A DNA stretch of 64,000 nt. It comes from Rothia mucilaginosa. Lineage in GTDB: Bacteria > Actinomycetota > Actinomycetes > Actinomycetales > Micrococcaceae. This document shows positions 10,014 to 20,402 of this stretch, piece after piece. Made by a program: the position numbers and the translations under genes. The stretch's first letter is position 1; each line of letters starts with the position of its first letter. The notes beneath the pieces are model-generated. The model was not told the DNA's origin. It did not search any database and saw only the letters and a program-made list of their open reading frames with translations. Location of the stretch: contig NZ_CP079822.1 in assembly GCF_019334805.1 (NCBI RefSeq), positions 1-64,000 of the forward strand, in the 5' to 3' direction.

Positions 10014-11201
10014 ATGACTGACATGACACGATCCGGCGCCCTGCGTACGGACCGCGCGATGCTCGTCCTGGAGGACGGCACCGTCTACCGCGGCTATGGC
10101 TACGGCGCAACCGGCGCGTCCCTGGGCGAGGCGGTTTTCTCGACCGGTATGACCGGCTACCAGGAAACCCTGACCGACCCCTCCTACGCGGGTCAGATTG
10201 TGGTTCAGACCGCTCCCCATATTGGCAACACCGGCGTGAACACCACCGACGCTGAGTCCCGCAAGATTTGGGTTGCAGGCTACGTGGTTCGCGACGCAGC
10301 ACGCGTGGCATCCAACTGGCGTTCTGAGCGCACCCTCGACGAAGAGCTCATCGAACAGGGCATCGTCGGTATTCAGGGCATTGACACTCGCGCCCTGACC
10401 CGCCGCCTGCGTTCGAGCGGTTCGATGCGTGCGGGCGTGTTCTCCGGTGAGCACGCAGAACGCCCCGAAGCTGAACTGCTGGAGGAGGTGCGCGCCTCCG
10501 AGCCGATGGCTGGCCGTAAGCTCGCTGACTCCGTTTCGGTTGACACCGCCTACACCGTTGAGCCGCACCAGTTCAACTGGTTCGCACCCCCGGTCGCAAC
10601 CATTGTTGCCCTGGACCTGGGCATTAAGTCGATGACCCCGCAGCGTTTCGCTGAGCGTGGCGTGCGCGTGCACGTGCTGCCCGCAAGCGCAACCCTCGAG
10701 GACATCTACTCCCACAACCCTGACGGCGTGTTCTTCTCCAACGGCCCCGGTGACCCGGCAACCGCTGACGAGCAGGTTGAGCTGCTACAGGGCGTGCTGC
10801 GTAAGGGCACCCCGTTCTTCGGCATCTGCTTCGGTAACCAGCTGCTCGGCCGCGCCCTGGGCTTCGGCACCTACAAGCTGCCTTTCGGCCACCGCGGCAT
10901 CAACCAGCCGGTCATGGACAAGACCACCGGCAAGGTTGAAATCACCGCGCAGAACCACGGCTTCGCTGTGGACGCGCCGATTGGCGACTACGTGACCGCA
11001 CCGAACGCCGAGTTCGGTCAGGTCATGGTCTCCCACGTGGGTCTGAACGACAACGTGGTTGAGGGCCTGACCTGTAAGGACATCCCCGCGTTCTCCGTGC
11101 AGTACCACCCCGAGGCTGCTGCGGGCCCGCACGATTCCGCCTACCTCTTTGACCGTTTCATCGACCTGATGGTCGCAACCAAGACTGCAAAGGAAGCATA
11201 A
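10014..11201 (+). CDS. carA: Carbamoyl-phosphate synthase small (glutaminase) subunit
   Basis: CarA releases ammonia from glutamine and passes it to CarB. The 395 residues show the CarA N-terminal domain (ALLVLEDGT-like start, [20 protein letters not shown]) and a class I glutamine amidotransferase domain. That domain carries the nucleophile in [16 protein letters not shown] and the His/Glu pair in [12 protein letters not shown]. The start is ATG 10014 after AGGAAGAAG. The TAA abuts the carB ATG with no gap, giving tight coupling for a 1:1 complex. It supplies both pyrimidine and arginine synthesis. Confidence 0.97.
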   Translation: MTDMTRSGALRTDRAMLVLEDGTVYRGYGYGATGASLGEAVFSTGMTGYQETLTDPSYAGQIVVQTAPHIGNTGVNTTDAESRKIWVAGYVVRDAARVASNWRSERTLDEELIEQGIVGIQGIDTRALTRRLRSSGSMRAGVFSGEHAERPEAELLEEVRASEPMAGRKLADSVSVDTAYTVEPHQFNWFAPPVATIVALDLGIKSMTPQRFAERGVRVHVLPASATLEDIYSHNPDGVFFSNGPGDPATADEQVELLQGVLRKGTPFFGICFGNQLLGRALGFGTYKLPFGHRGINQPVMDKTTGKVEITAQNHGFAVDAPIGDYVTAPNAEFGQVMVSHVGLNDNVVEGLTCKDIPAFSVQYHPEAAAGPHDSAYLFDRFIDLMVATKTAKEA

Positions 11202-14200
11202 ATGCCTCGTCGTACTGACCTTAATAGCGTCCTCGTCATCGGTTCCGGCCCTATCGTCATCGGTCAGGCAGCGGAATTCGACTACTCCGGCACTCAGGCG
11301 CTGCGCGTGCTGAAGGAGGAGGGCGTGCGCGTCATCCTCGTGAACTCGAACCCGGCAACCATCATGACCGACCCCGAGTTCGCGGACGCCACCTACATTG
11401 AACCCATCACCCCCGAGGTGATTGAGAAGATCATCGAGAAGGAAAAGCCGGACGCAATCCTGCCGACCCTGGGTGGTCAGACCGCGCTGAACGCGGCTAT
11501 CTCCCTGGATGAGCGCGGCGTGCTCGCCAAGTACAATGTTGAGCTGATCGGCGCGAACATTGAGGCGATTAACCTCGGTGAGGACCGTGAAGCATTCAAG
11601 GGCGTGGTGGAGCGCGCCGGCGGCGAGTCTGCCCGCTCGGTGATCGTTCACTCCATGCCGGAGGCGCTGGAAGCCGCTAAGGAGCTGGGCTACCCGATGG
11701 TGGTCCGCCCCTCCTTCACTATGGGTGGTCTCGGCTCGGGTATGGCGTACAACGAGGAAGACCTCTACCGTATTGCCGGTGCCGGTATTCAGTACTCGCC
11801 GACCAGCGAGGTCCTGCTGGAGGAGTCCATCCTCGGCTGGAAGGAATACGAGCTGGAGATGATGCGTGACACCAACGACAACGTCGTGGTCGTCTGCTCC
11901 ATCGAAAACTTCGACCCCGTGGGCGTGCACACCGGTGACTCCATCACCGTGGCCCCCGCACTGACCCTGACCGACCGTGAGTTCCAGAAGCTGCGCGACA
12001 TCGCGATCAACGTGATTCGTGAGGTTGGCGTGGACACCGGTGGTTGTAACATCCAGTTCGCGATTGACCCGAAGACCGGCCGCATCATCGTCATTGAGAT
12101 GAACCCGCGCGTGTCTCGTTCTTCGGCGCTCGCGTCGAAGGCTACCGGCTTCCCGATTGCGAAGATTGCGACCAAGCTGTCCCTGGGTTACACCCTGGAT
12201 GAGATTCCGAACGATATCACCCAGAAGACCCCGGCATCCTTCGAGCCGACCCTCGACTACGTGGTCGTGAAGGTTCCGCGCTTCGCGTTTGAGAAGTTCC
12301 CGGCTGCTGACCCGACCCTGACCACCACCATGAAGAGTGTTGGCGAGGCTATGGCTCTGGGCCGTAACTTCACTGAGGCTCTGCAGAAGGCTATGCGTTC
12401 GCTGGAGCAGAAGGGCGCGTCCTTCTCGTTCAAGCCGCTGTCCCTGTCTGAGGCTGAGCTGGCTGAGCTGATTGAGAAGACTAAGGTTGCGACCACTCAG
12501 CGTATTTACCAGGTTCAGCAGGCTCTGCTGGCCGGTGCTACCGTGGAGCAGCTGCACGAGGCTACCAAGATTGACCCGTGGTTCCTGGATCAGCTGGTGC
12601 TGCTGAATGAGGTTGCCGGCGTGGTTCACGCTAAGCGTGACCACCTGGATCCGGAGACCCTGAAGCTGGCTAAGCGTCACGGTTTCTCGGACGCTCAGAT
12701 TGCTGAGATTATCGGCTCTTCTGAGGATGTTGTGCGCGGTGTTCGCCACGCTCTGGGTATCCGCCCGGTCTTCAAGACTGTTGACACCTGTGCCGCCGAG
12801 TTTGAGGCGTTCACTCCGTACCACTACTCCTCCTACGACCTGGAGGATGAGGTTGCGCACCACGAGAAGCCCTCGATTATGATTCTGGGTTCGGGCCCGA
12901 ACCGTATCGGTCAGGGTATCGAGTTCGACTACTCCTGCGTGCACGCTTCGCTGGTGCTGCGTTCGCTCGGTTACGAGACTGTCATGGTCAACTGCAACCC
13001 TGAGACTGTTTCGACTGACTACGATATTTCGACTCGCCTGTACTTCGAGCCGCTCACCCTTGAGGATGTGCTTGAGATTGTTGAGTCGGAGCGTCGTACC
13101 GGCGGTCTGATGGGCGTGTTCGTTCAGCTGGGCGGTCAGACTCCGCTGAAGCTGGCTCGTGCCCTGAAGGATGCGGGCGTGCCGATTCTGGGCACCACCC
13201 CCGAGGCTATTGACCTGGCTGAGGACCGCGGCGAGTTCTCTCGCGTGCTGGAGGAGGGCGGCCTGATTTCGCCCAAGAACGGTACCGCGTTCACTTTCGA
13301 GGGTGCTAAGCGCATCGCCGATGAGATTGGTTACCCGGTTCTGGTTCGTCCTTCGTACGTGCTGGGTGGCCGTGGCATGGAGATCGTCTACGATGAGGCG
13401 AACCTGGCACGCTACCTGGAGAACGCTACCGAGGTTTCGCCTTCGCAGCCTGCTCTGATTGATAAGTTCCTTGAGGACGCTATCGAGATTGACGTTGACG
13501 CCCTGTTCGACGGCGAGGAGCTGTACTTGGGCGGCGTCATGGAGCACATTGAGGAAGCCGGTATTCACTCGGGTGACTCCTCTTGTACTCTGCCTCCGAT
13601 TACTCTCGGCCCGGACATCATCGCGAAGGTGAAGGACGCTACCGAGAAGATTGCTCGCGGTACCGGTGTGCGCGGCCTGATTAACATTCAGTTCGCGTAC
13701 GTGTCTGAGAACCTGTACGTGATTGAGGCGAACCCGCGTGCCTCTCGTACTGTTCCGTTCGTGTCGAAGGCTACCGGCGTGCAGATGGCTAAGGCTGCTG
13801 TGCTGATTGGTCTGGGCAAGAGCATTGCGGAGCTGAAGGCTGAGGGCTACCTGCCGTCGAACATGGATGGCGCGTCCCTGCCTGAGGAGACCGCGATTGC
13901 TGTGAAGGCTGCGGTTCTGCCGTTCGCTCGTTTCCGCACTCCCGAGGGTGTGGTGGTCGATTCGCTGCTGAGCCCGGAGATGCGTTCGACCGGTGAGGTC
14001 ATGGGTCTGGATAAGCACTATGACACCGCGTTCGCGAAGGCTCAGGCTGGTGCTGGTTCGCCGCTGCCGACCTCCGGTAAGGTGTTCATTTCGGTGGCTA
14101 ACCACGATAAGCGTAACGTCATTATTTACGCGAAGATGCTGGAGTCGCTGGGCTTCGAGATTGTTTCGACCGGTGGTACCGCTGAGATTCTGCGCCGTAA

Positions 14201-14522
14201 CGGCCTGAACTCGGTGATTGTGGCTTCGAAGTTCGCTGAGGCGAATGGCGACCACTCGATTGTGGACATGGTCCGCAACGGTGACATTGACCTGATTCTG
14301 AACACCCCTGCCGGTGGCGCTGCTCGTAGCGATGGTTACGAGATTCGTGCCGCTGCGGTTTCGGTGGGCTGCCCGGTCATGACCACTATTTCTGAGTTCG
14401 CTGCGGCTGTTCAGGCGATTAATGCTCTGCGTGAGCACAGCTGGGACATCATGAGCCTGCAGGAGCACGGCGTTCAGCTGGCTGCCGCTGTGGATGCTCG
14501 TTCTGAGGGTGGCGAGGCGTAA
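11202..14522 (+). CDS. carB: Carbamoyl-phosphate synthase large subunit
   Basis: CarB makes carbamoyl phosphate from bicarbonate, ammonia and two ATP. At 1106 residues it has full family length. It holds two homologous ATP-grasp halves: [20 protein letters not shown] opens the first and [20 protein letters not shown] opens the second (from about residue 560). A C-terminal allosteric domain ([20 protein letters not shown] onward) is of methylglyoxal-synthase type. [20 protein letters not shown] and [20 protein letters not shown] are the paired metal/ATP sites. Its stop overlaps the pyrF start (TAATG). Confidence 0.98.
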   Translation: MPRRTDLNSVLVIGSGPIVIGQAAEFDYSGTQALRVLKEEGVRVILVNSNPATIMTDPEFADATYIEPITPEVIEKIIEKEKPDAILPTLGGQTALNAAISLDERGVLAKYNVELIGANIEAINLGEDREAFKGVVERAGGESARSVIVHSMPEALEAAKELGYPMVVRPSFTMGGLGSGMAYNEEDLYRIAGAGIQYSPTSEVLLEESILGWKEYELEMMRDTNDNVVVVCSIENFDPVGVHTGDSITVAPALTLTDREFQKLRDIAINVIREVGVDTGGCNIQFAIDPKTGRIIVIEMNPRVSRSSALASKATGFPIAKIATKLSLGYTLDEIPNDITQKTPASFEPTLDYVVVKVPRFAFEKFPAADPTLTTTMKSVGEAMALGRNFTEALQKAMRSLEQKGASFSFKPLSLSEAELAELIEKTKVATTQRIYQVQQALLAGATVEQLHEATKIDPWFLDQLVLLNEVAGVVHAKRDHLDPETLKLAKRHGFSDAQIAEIIGSSEDVVRGVRHALGIRPVFKTVDTCAAEFEAFTPYHYSSYDLEDEVAHHEKPSIMILGSGPNRIGQGIEFDYSCVHASLVLRSLGYETVMVNCNPETVSTDYDISTRLYFEPLTLEDVLEIVESERRTGGLMGVFVQLGGQTPLKLARALKDAGVPILGTTPEAIDLAEDRGEFSRVLEEGGLISPKNGTAFTFEGAKRIADEIGYPVLVRPSYVLGGRGMEIVYDEANLARYLENATEVSPSQPALIDKFLEDAIEIDVDALFDGEELYLGGVMEHIEEAGIHSGDSSCTLPPITLGPDIIAKVKDATEKIARGTGVRGLINIQFAYVSENLYVIEANPRASRTVPFVSKATGVQMAKAAVLIGLGKSIAELKAEGYLPSNMDGASLPEETAIAVKAAVLPFARFRTPEGVVVDSLLSPEMRSTGEVMGLDKHYDTAFAKAQAGAGSPLPTSGKVFISVANHDKRNVIIYAKMLESLGFEIVSTGGTAEILRRNGLNSVIVASKFAEANGDHSIVDMVRNGDIDLILNTPAGGAARSDGYEIRAAAVSVGCPVMTTISEFAAAVQAINALREHSWDIMSLQEHGVQLAAAVDARSEGGEA

Positions 14523-15379
14523 TGTCCGCCGCTTTTGGTGATCGCCTGGCGAAGGCGATGGCGGAGCGCGGCCCGCTGTGTGTGGGTATTGACCCGCATC
14601 CGAACCTGCTGGAGCAGTGGGGTCTTGAGGATTCCGCTGCCGGCCTGGCTGCTTTTACTGAGGCGGTCTATGAGGGTTGCGCCCCGTTTGCGGCGGCATT
14701 GAAGCCTCAGGTGGCGCTGTTTGAGCGTCACGGTTCGGCTGGTCTTGCTGTGCTGGAGGCGCTGTTCGCCCGCGCTGCCGCTGATGGTGTGCTGATTGTT
14801 GCTGACGCTAAGCGCGGCGATATCGGTTCGACCATGAAGGCGTACGCGGATGCGTGGCTCGGCTCGTCTTCGCCGCTGGGTACCGATTCGGTGACTTTGA
14901 GCCCGTATCTGGGTTTTGAGTCGCTGCGTCCGGCGCTGGATTTGGCGGATGAGAATGACCGCGGCACGTTCGTGCTGGCGCTGACCTCGAACCCTGAGGG
15001 TAAGAGCGTTCAGCACGTGGGCGCATCGGAGTCCGAGGGCGCGGTGGCCAAGCGCATTATTGCCGCGGCGGTAGCCGAGAACGCCTCCCGCCAGTGGGAG
15101 CAGATGGGCCCGTGCGGCCTGGTGGTCGGTGCGACCGTCGGCCAGGCGCTGGTTGACCTGGGTATTGACCTGGGTTCCTTCAACGGCCCGATTCTGTCGC
15201 CGGGTTACGGTGCGCAGGGCGCTTCGGCGGCTGATCTATACCGCGTGTTTGCTGGCGTTGAGTCGCAGGTGCTGGTGAATTCTAGCCGTGGCGTGCTGGC
15301 CGCTGGTCCCTCGGTTGAGGGCCTGGCGCAGGCTGCGCAGGCGGCTCGTGATGACCTGTTGGCGGCTCGCGGCGCATAG
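14522..15379 (+). CDS. pyrF: Orotidine 5'-phosphate decarboxylase
   Basis: PyrF makes UMP, the last step of the pathway. The 285 residues belong to the longer type found in actinobacteria: LCVGIDPHPNLLEQWG at the N-terminus, the catalytic DAKRGDIGSTM near residue 98, and ILSPGYGAQGAS in the phosphate-binding end. It overlaps carB by one base. pyrD and pyrE are not in this window. Confidence 0.95.
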   Translation: MSAAFGDRLAKAMAERGPLCVGIDPHPNLLEQWGLEDSAAGLAAFTEAVYEGCAPFAAALKPQVALFERHGSAGLAVLEALFARAAADGVLIVADAKRGDIGSTMKAYADAWLGSSSPLGTDSVTLSPYLGFESLRPALDLADENDRGTFVLALTSNPEGKSVQHVGASESEGAVAKRIIAAAVAENASRQWEQMGPCGLVVGATVGQALVDLGIDLGSFNGPILSPGYGAQGASAADLYRVFAGVESQVLVNSSRGVLAAGPSVEGLAQAAQAARDDLLAARGA

Positions 15380-15433
15380 TTCGCGTGTTGCGTGAGGGGC
15401 GTGTGCTCCGGGTGGATTCTGTTGAGGGTCTGC

Positions 15434-15455
15434 TCGGGGTGCGCGCCCCTTTTGC
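15434..15455 (+). terminator. Possible terminator after pyrF
   Basis: GGGGTGCGCGCCCC followed by TTTT makes a short GC stem and T-run. The stem is only about five pairs, so this is tentative. Confidence 0.35.
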
Positions 15456-15786
15456 GTACCCCTCGTGCGTGCCTGTTTTATCGCATTTTTTCGGTACACC
15501 CGCATGCATAATTTTGCCGCCGTGCACTCGCGCCGATGCGAGTTTGCTCACCTCTGTAGCGGGGGAGTGCGCCCGCTCTATGAGGTGCGTGCGTGGCTCC
15601 ACTTTTGATAGGGCGAATACTCCGCTATGCTATAGGGGTACTCCCTGATATTTACGTGCTGACGTGCGTAGACGCATTGTTGGTGCGAGGGTGAGTGCCG
15701 CGGGTGGAACGAGGATTCTCGTGTCATCCGTGTTACATTAGTTGATAAGTAAAATTCTATAACTCGCAGAAATGGGGGACCCAACC
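15456..15786. other. Promoter-containing spacer before mihF
   Basis: No gene is seen in this stretch. AT-rich sequence at 15735-15765 (ending CTATAACTC) probably carries the mihF promoter, but no clean -35/-10 pair stands out. Confidence 0.35.
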
Positions 15787-16167
15787 ATGCCGCTGACTCC
15801 GCTAACTGAGGATGCGCGCGCCTCCGCCCGCGAGAAGGCAGTACTTGCCCGAGCACACCGCCAGGAAATTAAGCGTGCACTGAGTGACCGTGAACTTTCC
15901 GTGCGTCAGGTGCTCGACATGGTCGATTCCGACCCTGCACTGGCTAAAATGCCGGTGGGGCAGATGTTGCGCGCACTTCCGGGCATTGGTGCCGTTCGAG
16001 CTGAACGCATCATTGAAGAACTTCATATTGCACCGACTCGCCGCCTTGGCGGCCTTGGTGTACACCAGCGTCGCAAGATGGTGGAGTACTTCAACCGTAA
16101 TTCGCGGTATTTGAACCGTGCACGTCGCAGGACTAATACTCTGCCTCCTGAATCTTCTCAGCCCTAA
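15787..16167 (+). CDS. mihF: Actinobacterial integration host factor, nucleoid-associated protein
   Basis: This protein bends and organises DNA and is specific to Actinobacteria. It has 126 residues, with LTEDARASAREKAVLARAHR, then a helix-two-turn-helix region including MPVGQMLRALPGIGAVRAER and EELHIAPTRRLGGLGVHQRR, the DNA-contacting signature. ATG 15787 gives the family N-terminus (PLTPLTEDAR); an upstream in-frame ATG at 15772 would add five residues. gmk follows 41 bases later, the standard actinobacterial order mihF-gmk-rpoZ-coaBC. Confidence 0.93.
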   Translation: MPLTPLTEDARASAREKAVLARAHRQEIKRALSDRELSVRQVLDMVDSDPALAKMPVGQMLRALPGIGAVRAERIIEELHIAPTRRLGGLGVHQRRKMVEYFNRNSRYLNRARRRTNTLPPESSQP

Positions 16168-16208
16168 TACCTCGTGCCTTCAGCCGATGAAGGTGCAGTA
16201 AGGAAGCT

Positions 16209-16766
16209 ATGTCTCAGCCGACTCTCACCGTACTGGCTGGCCCCACTGCTGTTGGCAAGGGTACGGTGTGCCAGTACATTCGTGAGAACTACCCGAACGT
16301 GTGGTTCTCTGTTTCCGCTACCACTCGTGATCCTCGCCCCGGTGAGGTTGACGGTACTCACTACTATTTCGTTTCGATGGAAGAGTTTGACCAGATGATT
16401 GCTGACGGTCAGATGCTTGAGTACGCTGTGGTGCACGGTAAGAACAAGTACGGTACTCCGCGCGCTAAGGTCCAGGAGGCTCTGGATGCTGGCCGCCCGG
16501 TGATCCTTGAGATTGACCTGCAGGGTGCTCGCCAGATTCGCGAGACCATGCCTGATGCTCGCCTGATTTTCTTGGCTCCTCCGAGCTGGGATGAGCTGGT
16601 GTCGCGTCTGGTGGGTCGAGGTACCGAGAGTGAGCAGGAGCAAGCTCGTCGCCTTGAAACCGCGAAGGTTGAGCTGGCTGCTGAGAAGGAATTTGACGTC
16701 ACGGTCGTCAACGACTCTGTTGAGCGTGCGGCGAAGGAGATTGCTGAGCTGATTGGCGCCGCCTAA
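16209..16766 (+). CDS. gmk: Guanylate kinase
   Basis: Gmk phosphorylates GMP to GDP. The 185-residue protein has the P-loop [15 protein letters not shown] near residues 8-22, the GMP site [20 protein letters not shown], and [12 protein letters not shown]. The start is ATG 16209 after AAGGAAG. Its terminator lies 70 bases downstream. Confidence 0.97.
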   Translation: MSQPTLTVLAGPTAVGKGTVCQYIRENYPNVWFSVSATTRDPRPGEVDGTHYYFVSMEEFDQMIADGQMLEYAVVHGKNKYGTPRAKVQEALDAGRPVILEIDLQGARQIRETMPDARLIFLAPPSWDELVSRLVGRGTESEQEQARRLETAKVELAAEKEFDVTVVNDSVERAAKEIAELIGAA

Positions 16767-16839
16767 TCTGCATGCTTTGCGTTTGCGGTGGGGCTAGAGT
16801 TTCTTCCGACCTGTAGTTCTGCCGCGAGGCGTTGTGAAG

Positions 16840-16883
16840 GGTGGGGGTTTCGAAGAGTTTTCTTCGGGCCCCCACCTTTTTCT
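16840..16883 (+). terminator. Rho-independent terminator after gmk
   Basis: GGTGGGGGTTTCGAAG and CTTCGGGCCCCCACC pair around AGTTTT and run into CTTTTTC. Confidence 0.8.
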
Positions 16884-17052
16884 ATGGGCTGACACCTTTT
16901 GTCCAGGCTGGTACGTGCGTTTTAGCCGTTGAGAGGGTAGAATAGTTCTTTAGTTTTGACCGTGCCCTCAGTGCGCCCGGTTTGCGCCATAGCGCGAACG
17001 GTGTGCGGGGGTGTTCGGTACGTACATTCCATCAAGCTATTTGGAGTTTTTA

Positions 17053-17511
17053 GTGGCAAACGAAATCAAGGAACACGAGGACTACAACTTCGTTGACGGT
17101 GTCGCTCCCGAGGGCATCGTGAGCCCCAGCGCTGACGCGCTGATTGAGAAGGCGGAGTCCAAGTACGGCCTGGTGATTTTCGGTGCCCGCCGTGCACGCC
17201 AGATTAACGCGTACTACGCTAACCTGCAGGACAATACTGCTGCGCACGTTGGCCCGCTGGTTGACGCTGAGTCGAACGAGAAGTCCCTGTCGGTGGCAAT
17301 GCGTGAAATCATTGCTGACCGTGTTGTGGCGGAGCACCGCCCGGACGCTAAGTTCGACGAGGACGGCTACCCGATTCCCGAGGATCTGTCCGCTGTGATT
17401 GATTTCAGCGCGGCTGAGTTCTCTGGCGCTATCGAGGAGGAGTACATCCCCGCAGGTAGCGAAGAGGTTATTGCTATCGAAGAGGTTATCCTCGACGAGT
17501 CCGCTGAGTAA
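17053..17511 (+). CDS. rpoZ: RNA polymerase omega subunit
   Basis: Omega helps assemble and stabilise RNA polymerase. The 152 residues contain DALIEKAESKYGLVIFGARR followed by ARQINAYY, the omega core, and EKSLSVAMREIIADRV. After the core comes an acidic tail of about 50 residues (FSGAIEEEYIPAGSEEVIAI and beyond) that is longer than in many omegas. The start is GTG 17053, which gives MANEIKEHEDYN and has TTGGAG seven bases upstream; an upstream in-frame GTG at 17011 has no ribosome site. coaBC follows 30 bases later. Confidence 0.9.
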   Translation: MANEIKEHEDYNFVDGVAPEGIVSPSADALIEKAESKYGLVIFGARRARQINAYYANLQDNTAAHVGPLVDAESNEKSLSVAMREIIADRVVAEHRPDAKFDEDGYPIPEDLSAVIDFSAAEFSGAIEEEYIPAGSEEVIAIEEVILDESAE

Positions 17512-17541
17512 TCTGCTTCTACAAGGATTCTTTGACGTACC

Positions 17542-18981
17542 ATGCGCATTATCGTTGGTATTGGAGGGGGCATTGCTGCGTACAAGGCGGCGATGCTCCT
17601 TCGTCTTTTTGCGAAGAATGGCGACGAGGTGATTGCCATGCCCACCCCGAACGCGACGAAGTTCGTGGGTGTTCCCACTCTGGAGGCGCTGAGCGGCAAC
17701 CCCGTCTCAACGGACGTATTTGACCGCGTGCCGGAGGTGAACCATGTGCGTCAGGCTGAACAGGCTGACGCTGTGGTGATTGCCCCGGCGACCGCTGATT
17801 TGCTGGCTCGTTTGGCGGCTGGTCGTGCGGATGATCTGCTGTCCTCTACGGTGTTGACGACGCACGCCCCGGTGATTTTGGCGCCGGCGATGCACACCCA
17901 GATGTGGGAGCATCCGGCGACTCAGGCGAATGTGCAGACGCTGCGTTCGTGGGGTTATCACGTGATTGAGCCTGCGATTGGGCGTTTGACGGGCCCGGAT
18001 TCTGGTCCGGGTCGCATGCCTGAGCCGGAGGATATTTTCACGGTGGCTCTGGATGTGATTGCCCGCTTCCCGAAGGGTCAGGTGCACCCGGTGTACACGC
18101 CCGGTTACGCGCCGACTGAGCCCCTGTACACGGGTACGGAGCAGGAGCGTATGGCGGCGGCGCGTGCGGCGACGCTGACTTCGGCGCTGCTGGGCCAGGG
18201 TGATTCGGGCAAGACTGAGCCTGGTCAGATTGAACCCAGCCAGGCAACTGGCGCATCCGAATCGCTGCGTGGCCCTCTGGCTGGTCGCCTCGTGGTCATT
18301 ACCGCCGGCGGTACCCGTGAGGCGCTGGACCCGGTACGCTTCCTCGGCAACCGTTCGACCGGCAAGCAGGGTGTGGCGCTCGCGGAGGCGGCACGCGACC
18401 TGGGCGCGACCGTTCACCTGATTGGTGCGAACCTTGAGGTTCCTGCGCCGGAGGGTGTGCAGGTGACCCGCGTGGTGAGCGCCCTGGAGCTGCGCGAGGC
18501 GACCCTTGAGGCGAGCGCGGCGGCAGATGTGCTGATCATGTCTGCGGCGGTGGCTGATTTTAGGCCCGCCGAGTTTGCCGAGTTCAAGATTAAGAAGAGC
18601 GCCGATTCTGAGGATGCGCCGGTGATTCAGCTGGTGCGCAACCCGGATATTCTGCGTGAGGTCGTGGTGCGCCGCCAGCAGGCTCGTGAGGCAGGGGAGA
18701 GCACCCTCGGTCCGAAGCTCATTGTTGGTTTTGCGGCGGAGACCGGTTCGGCGGAGAAGACTCCGTTGGAGCTGGGTCGTGAGAAGCTGCAGCGTAAGGG
18801 CACGGACTTCCTGGCGGTCAATACGGTGGGTGTGAATCGTGGTTTCGGCACGGACGATAACACGATTACGCTGCTGTCGACTCTGAATGATGAGGCGCCG
18901 GTGTTCTCCGGTTCGAAGAAGGAACTGTCCGTGCGTCTGTTGGAGCATGTGGCGGCGTTCCTGCCTGAGCTTTCTGCCTAA
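17542..18981 (+). CDS. coaBC: Bifunctional phosphopantothenoylcysteine decarboxylase / synthase
   Basis: CoaBC carries out two steps of coenzyme A synthesis: CoaB joins cysteine to phosphopantothenate, then CoaC decarboxylates it. The 479 residues split into a flavoprotein CoaC half (IIVGIGGGIAAYKAAMLLRL, APATADLLARLAAGRADDLL, APAMHTQMWEHPA) and a CoaB half from about residue 250 (VITAGGTREALDPVRFLGNR, AAVADFRPAEF, FAAETGS). The linker (GDSGKTEPGQIEPSQATGAS) is low complexity. metK and priA, which often follow, are not here. Confidence 0.96.
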   Translation: MRIIVGIGGGIAAYKAAMLLRLFAKNGDEVIAMPTPNATKFVGVPTLEALSGNPVSTDVFDRVPEVNHVRQAEQADAVVIAPATADLLARLAAGRADDLLSSTVLTTHAPVILAPAMHTQMWEHPATQANVQTLRSWGYHVIEPAIGRLTGPDSGPGRMPEPEDIFTVALDVIARFPKGQVHPVYTPGYAPTEPLYTGTEQERMAAARAATLTSALLGQGDSGKTEPGQIEPSQATGASESLRGPLAGRLVVITAGGTREALDPVRFLGNRSTGKQGVALAEAARDLGATVHLIGANLEVPAPEGVQVTRVVSALELREATLEASAAADVLIMSAAVADFRPAEFAEFKIKKSADSEDAPVIQLVRNPDILREVVVRRQQAREAGESTLGPKLIVGFAAETGSAEKTPLELGREKLQRKGTDFLAVNTVGVNRGFGTDDNTITLLSTLNDEAPVFSGSKKELSVRLLEHVAAFLPELSA

Positions 18982-19070
18982 GCTTTTGGCCTGAGCTTTC
19001 TGTCTAAGACAACCTGGCGCATCCGCGTATAGTTGCGGAGCGTTCATAGTTCGAAACGTTCGTGGCGTGG

Positions 19071-19112
19071 AGCCCGTGCGGTGCCTCCTGTGGGAGGTAC
19101 CGTGCGGGCTTT
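19071..19112 (+). terminator. Rho-independent terminator after coaBC
   Basis: AGCCCGTGCGGTGCCTCC and GGAGGTACCGTGCGGGCT pair, allowing G-U, around TGTG, then TTTGCTGT follows. Confidence 0.75.
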
Positions 19113-19379
19113 GCTGTACCCTCCAAATCTGCTATACCCCCGGCTCTGCTGCCTGCCTGCTCCTCCGTAGCTCTGCCGCCCGCCTTCTTCTGTAGCCCCC
19201 TTGGAGAGCATTATGCGCAAGCACTTGTGATGCGGGTTTCTTTCTTCTGGGGTTCACTCGGGGGAGTGCCTCATATTTCTGTCATACTGGTGAAATTTCT
19301 GACCGTACCCCTGAACCGTCAGATAAAGGTCTTGTATCATGGCATAGAGAGTATTTCGCGTTGAAGGGGAAGAAGCACC
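19113..19379. other. Spacer before rapZ
   Basis: No gene is seen. The stretch is likely to hold the promoter of the rapZ-yvcK group, but I cannot place it. Confidence 0.3.
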
Positions 19380-20294
19380 ATGCCCGAGAATCAGAGCAAG
19401 CCCGCCACGGTAGAGTCCGCCCAGAGTGAGGAGCGCCCTCAGATTCTGGTGATCACCGGTATTTCCGGTGCAGGCCGCAGTACTGTCGCAAATGTACTGG
19501 AGGATGAGGGCTGGTACGTTATCGATAACATCCCGCCGCAGATGCTCGGTTCCCTGGCTGAGCTGGTGACCCGCGACGGTGCGCGAGTTCCGAAGGTGGC
19601 GCTCGGTATTGACGTTCGCGCCCGCGCCCTGTTCTCCGATCTTCCCGCTGCGATTGAGACTCTGCGCAAGTCCGATATTGACTTCTCCATGCTCTTCCTT
19701 GACGCCAAGGATGAGACCATTATTGCCCGCTACGAGGCTCAGCGCCGCCCGCACCCGCTGCAGGGTGAGGGCCGCGTCCTCGATGGCATCCGCGCTGAAC
19801 GCACTCTCTTTGAAGGTCTGCGCCTCGCTTCTGACCGCACCATTGACACCACCGGCATGAACGTTCACGAGCTGGCTCGTACCGTGCGTGAAATGTTCGC
19901 TGAGGGTGCGGATAAGAAGCTGAACCTGACCGTGATGAGCTTCGGCTTCAAGTACGGTGCGCCTTCGGACGCTAACTATATGGCTGATATGCGTTTCATC
20001 CCGAACCCGCACTGGGTTCCGGAGCTGCGCCCCCTGACCGGTCAGGACGCCCCGGTGCGCGACTACGTGCTGGAGCACGCGGGCACCGAGGAGTTCATCA
20101 GCAACTACCTTGCGGCTCTTCGCCCCGTGCTTGAGGGCTACCGCCGCGAGGGCAAGTACTACGCCACCATCGCTATTGGCTGCACCGGTGGTAAGCATCG
20201 TTCCGTGGCTGTGACGGAGGAACTGGCTCGTCGTCTCTCTGCTTTCGGTGAGCTGAACGTGAATGTTCAGCACCGTGACAAGGGCCGCGAGTAA
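19380..20294 (+). CDS. rapZ: RapZ/YvcJ-family nucleotide-binding protein
   Basis: The family binds nucleotides; in enterobacteria RapZ is an RNase adaptor, and its job in Actinobacteria is not settled. The 304 residues hold a P-loop ITGISGAGRSTVANVLED near 25-42, in which Arg replaces the usual Lys, as I recall for actinobacterial members. Also present are the WYVIDNIPPQML block and the C-terminal domain (VMSFGFKYGAPSDA, DMRFIPNPHW, IAIGCTGGKHRSVAV). It sits with yvcK and whiA, the conserved trio. uvrC, which usually precedes it, is absent here. Confidence 0.93.
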   Translation: MPENQSKPATVESAQSEERPQILVITGISGAGRSTVANVLEDEGWYVIDNIPPQMLGSLAELVTRDGARVPKVALGIDVRARALFSDLPAAIETLRKSDIDFSMLFLDAKDETIIARYEAQRRPHPLQGEGRVLDGIRAERTLFEGLRLASDRTIDTTGMNVHELARTVREMFAEGADKKLNLTVMSFGFKYGAPSDANYMADMRFIPNPHWVPELRPLTGQDAPVRDYVLEHAGTEEFISNYLAALRPVLEGYRREGKYYATIAIGCTGGKHRSVAVTEELARRLSAFGELNVNVQHRDKGRE

Positions 20295-20402
20295 GTTTTT
20301 CCCGGCGCGTCCCAACCACCGCGTCGTGATTCATTAGCCGCCGTCCGGCCCCGCACCCGTGGGACCGGCATACCATTCCTTCCGGGTATGTGAGGTATTA
20401 CT

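Noticed and set aside
10785..14468. A 1227-residue open frame on the minus strand
   Set aside because: It lies fully antisense to the well-supported carB gene. The long opening comes from high-GC codon bias; the translation is Arg/His/Leu-rich with no family motifs.
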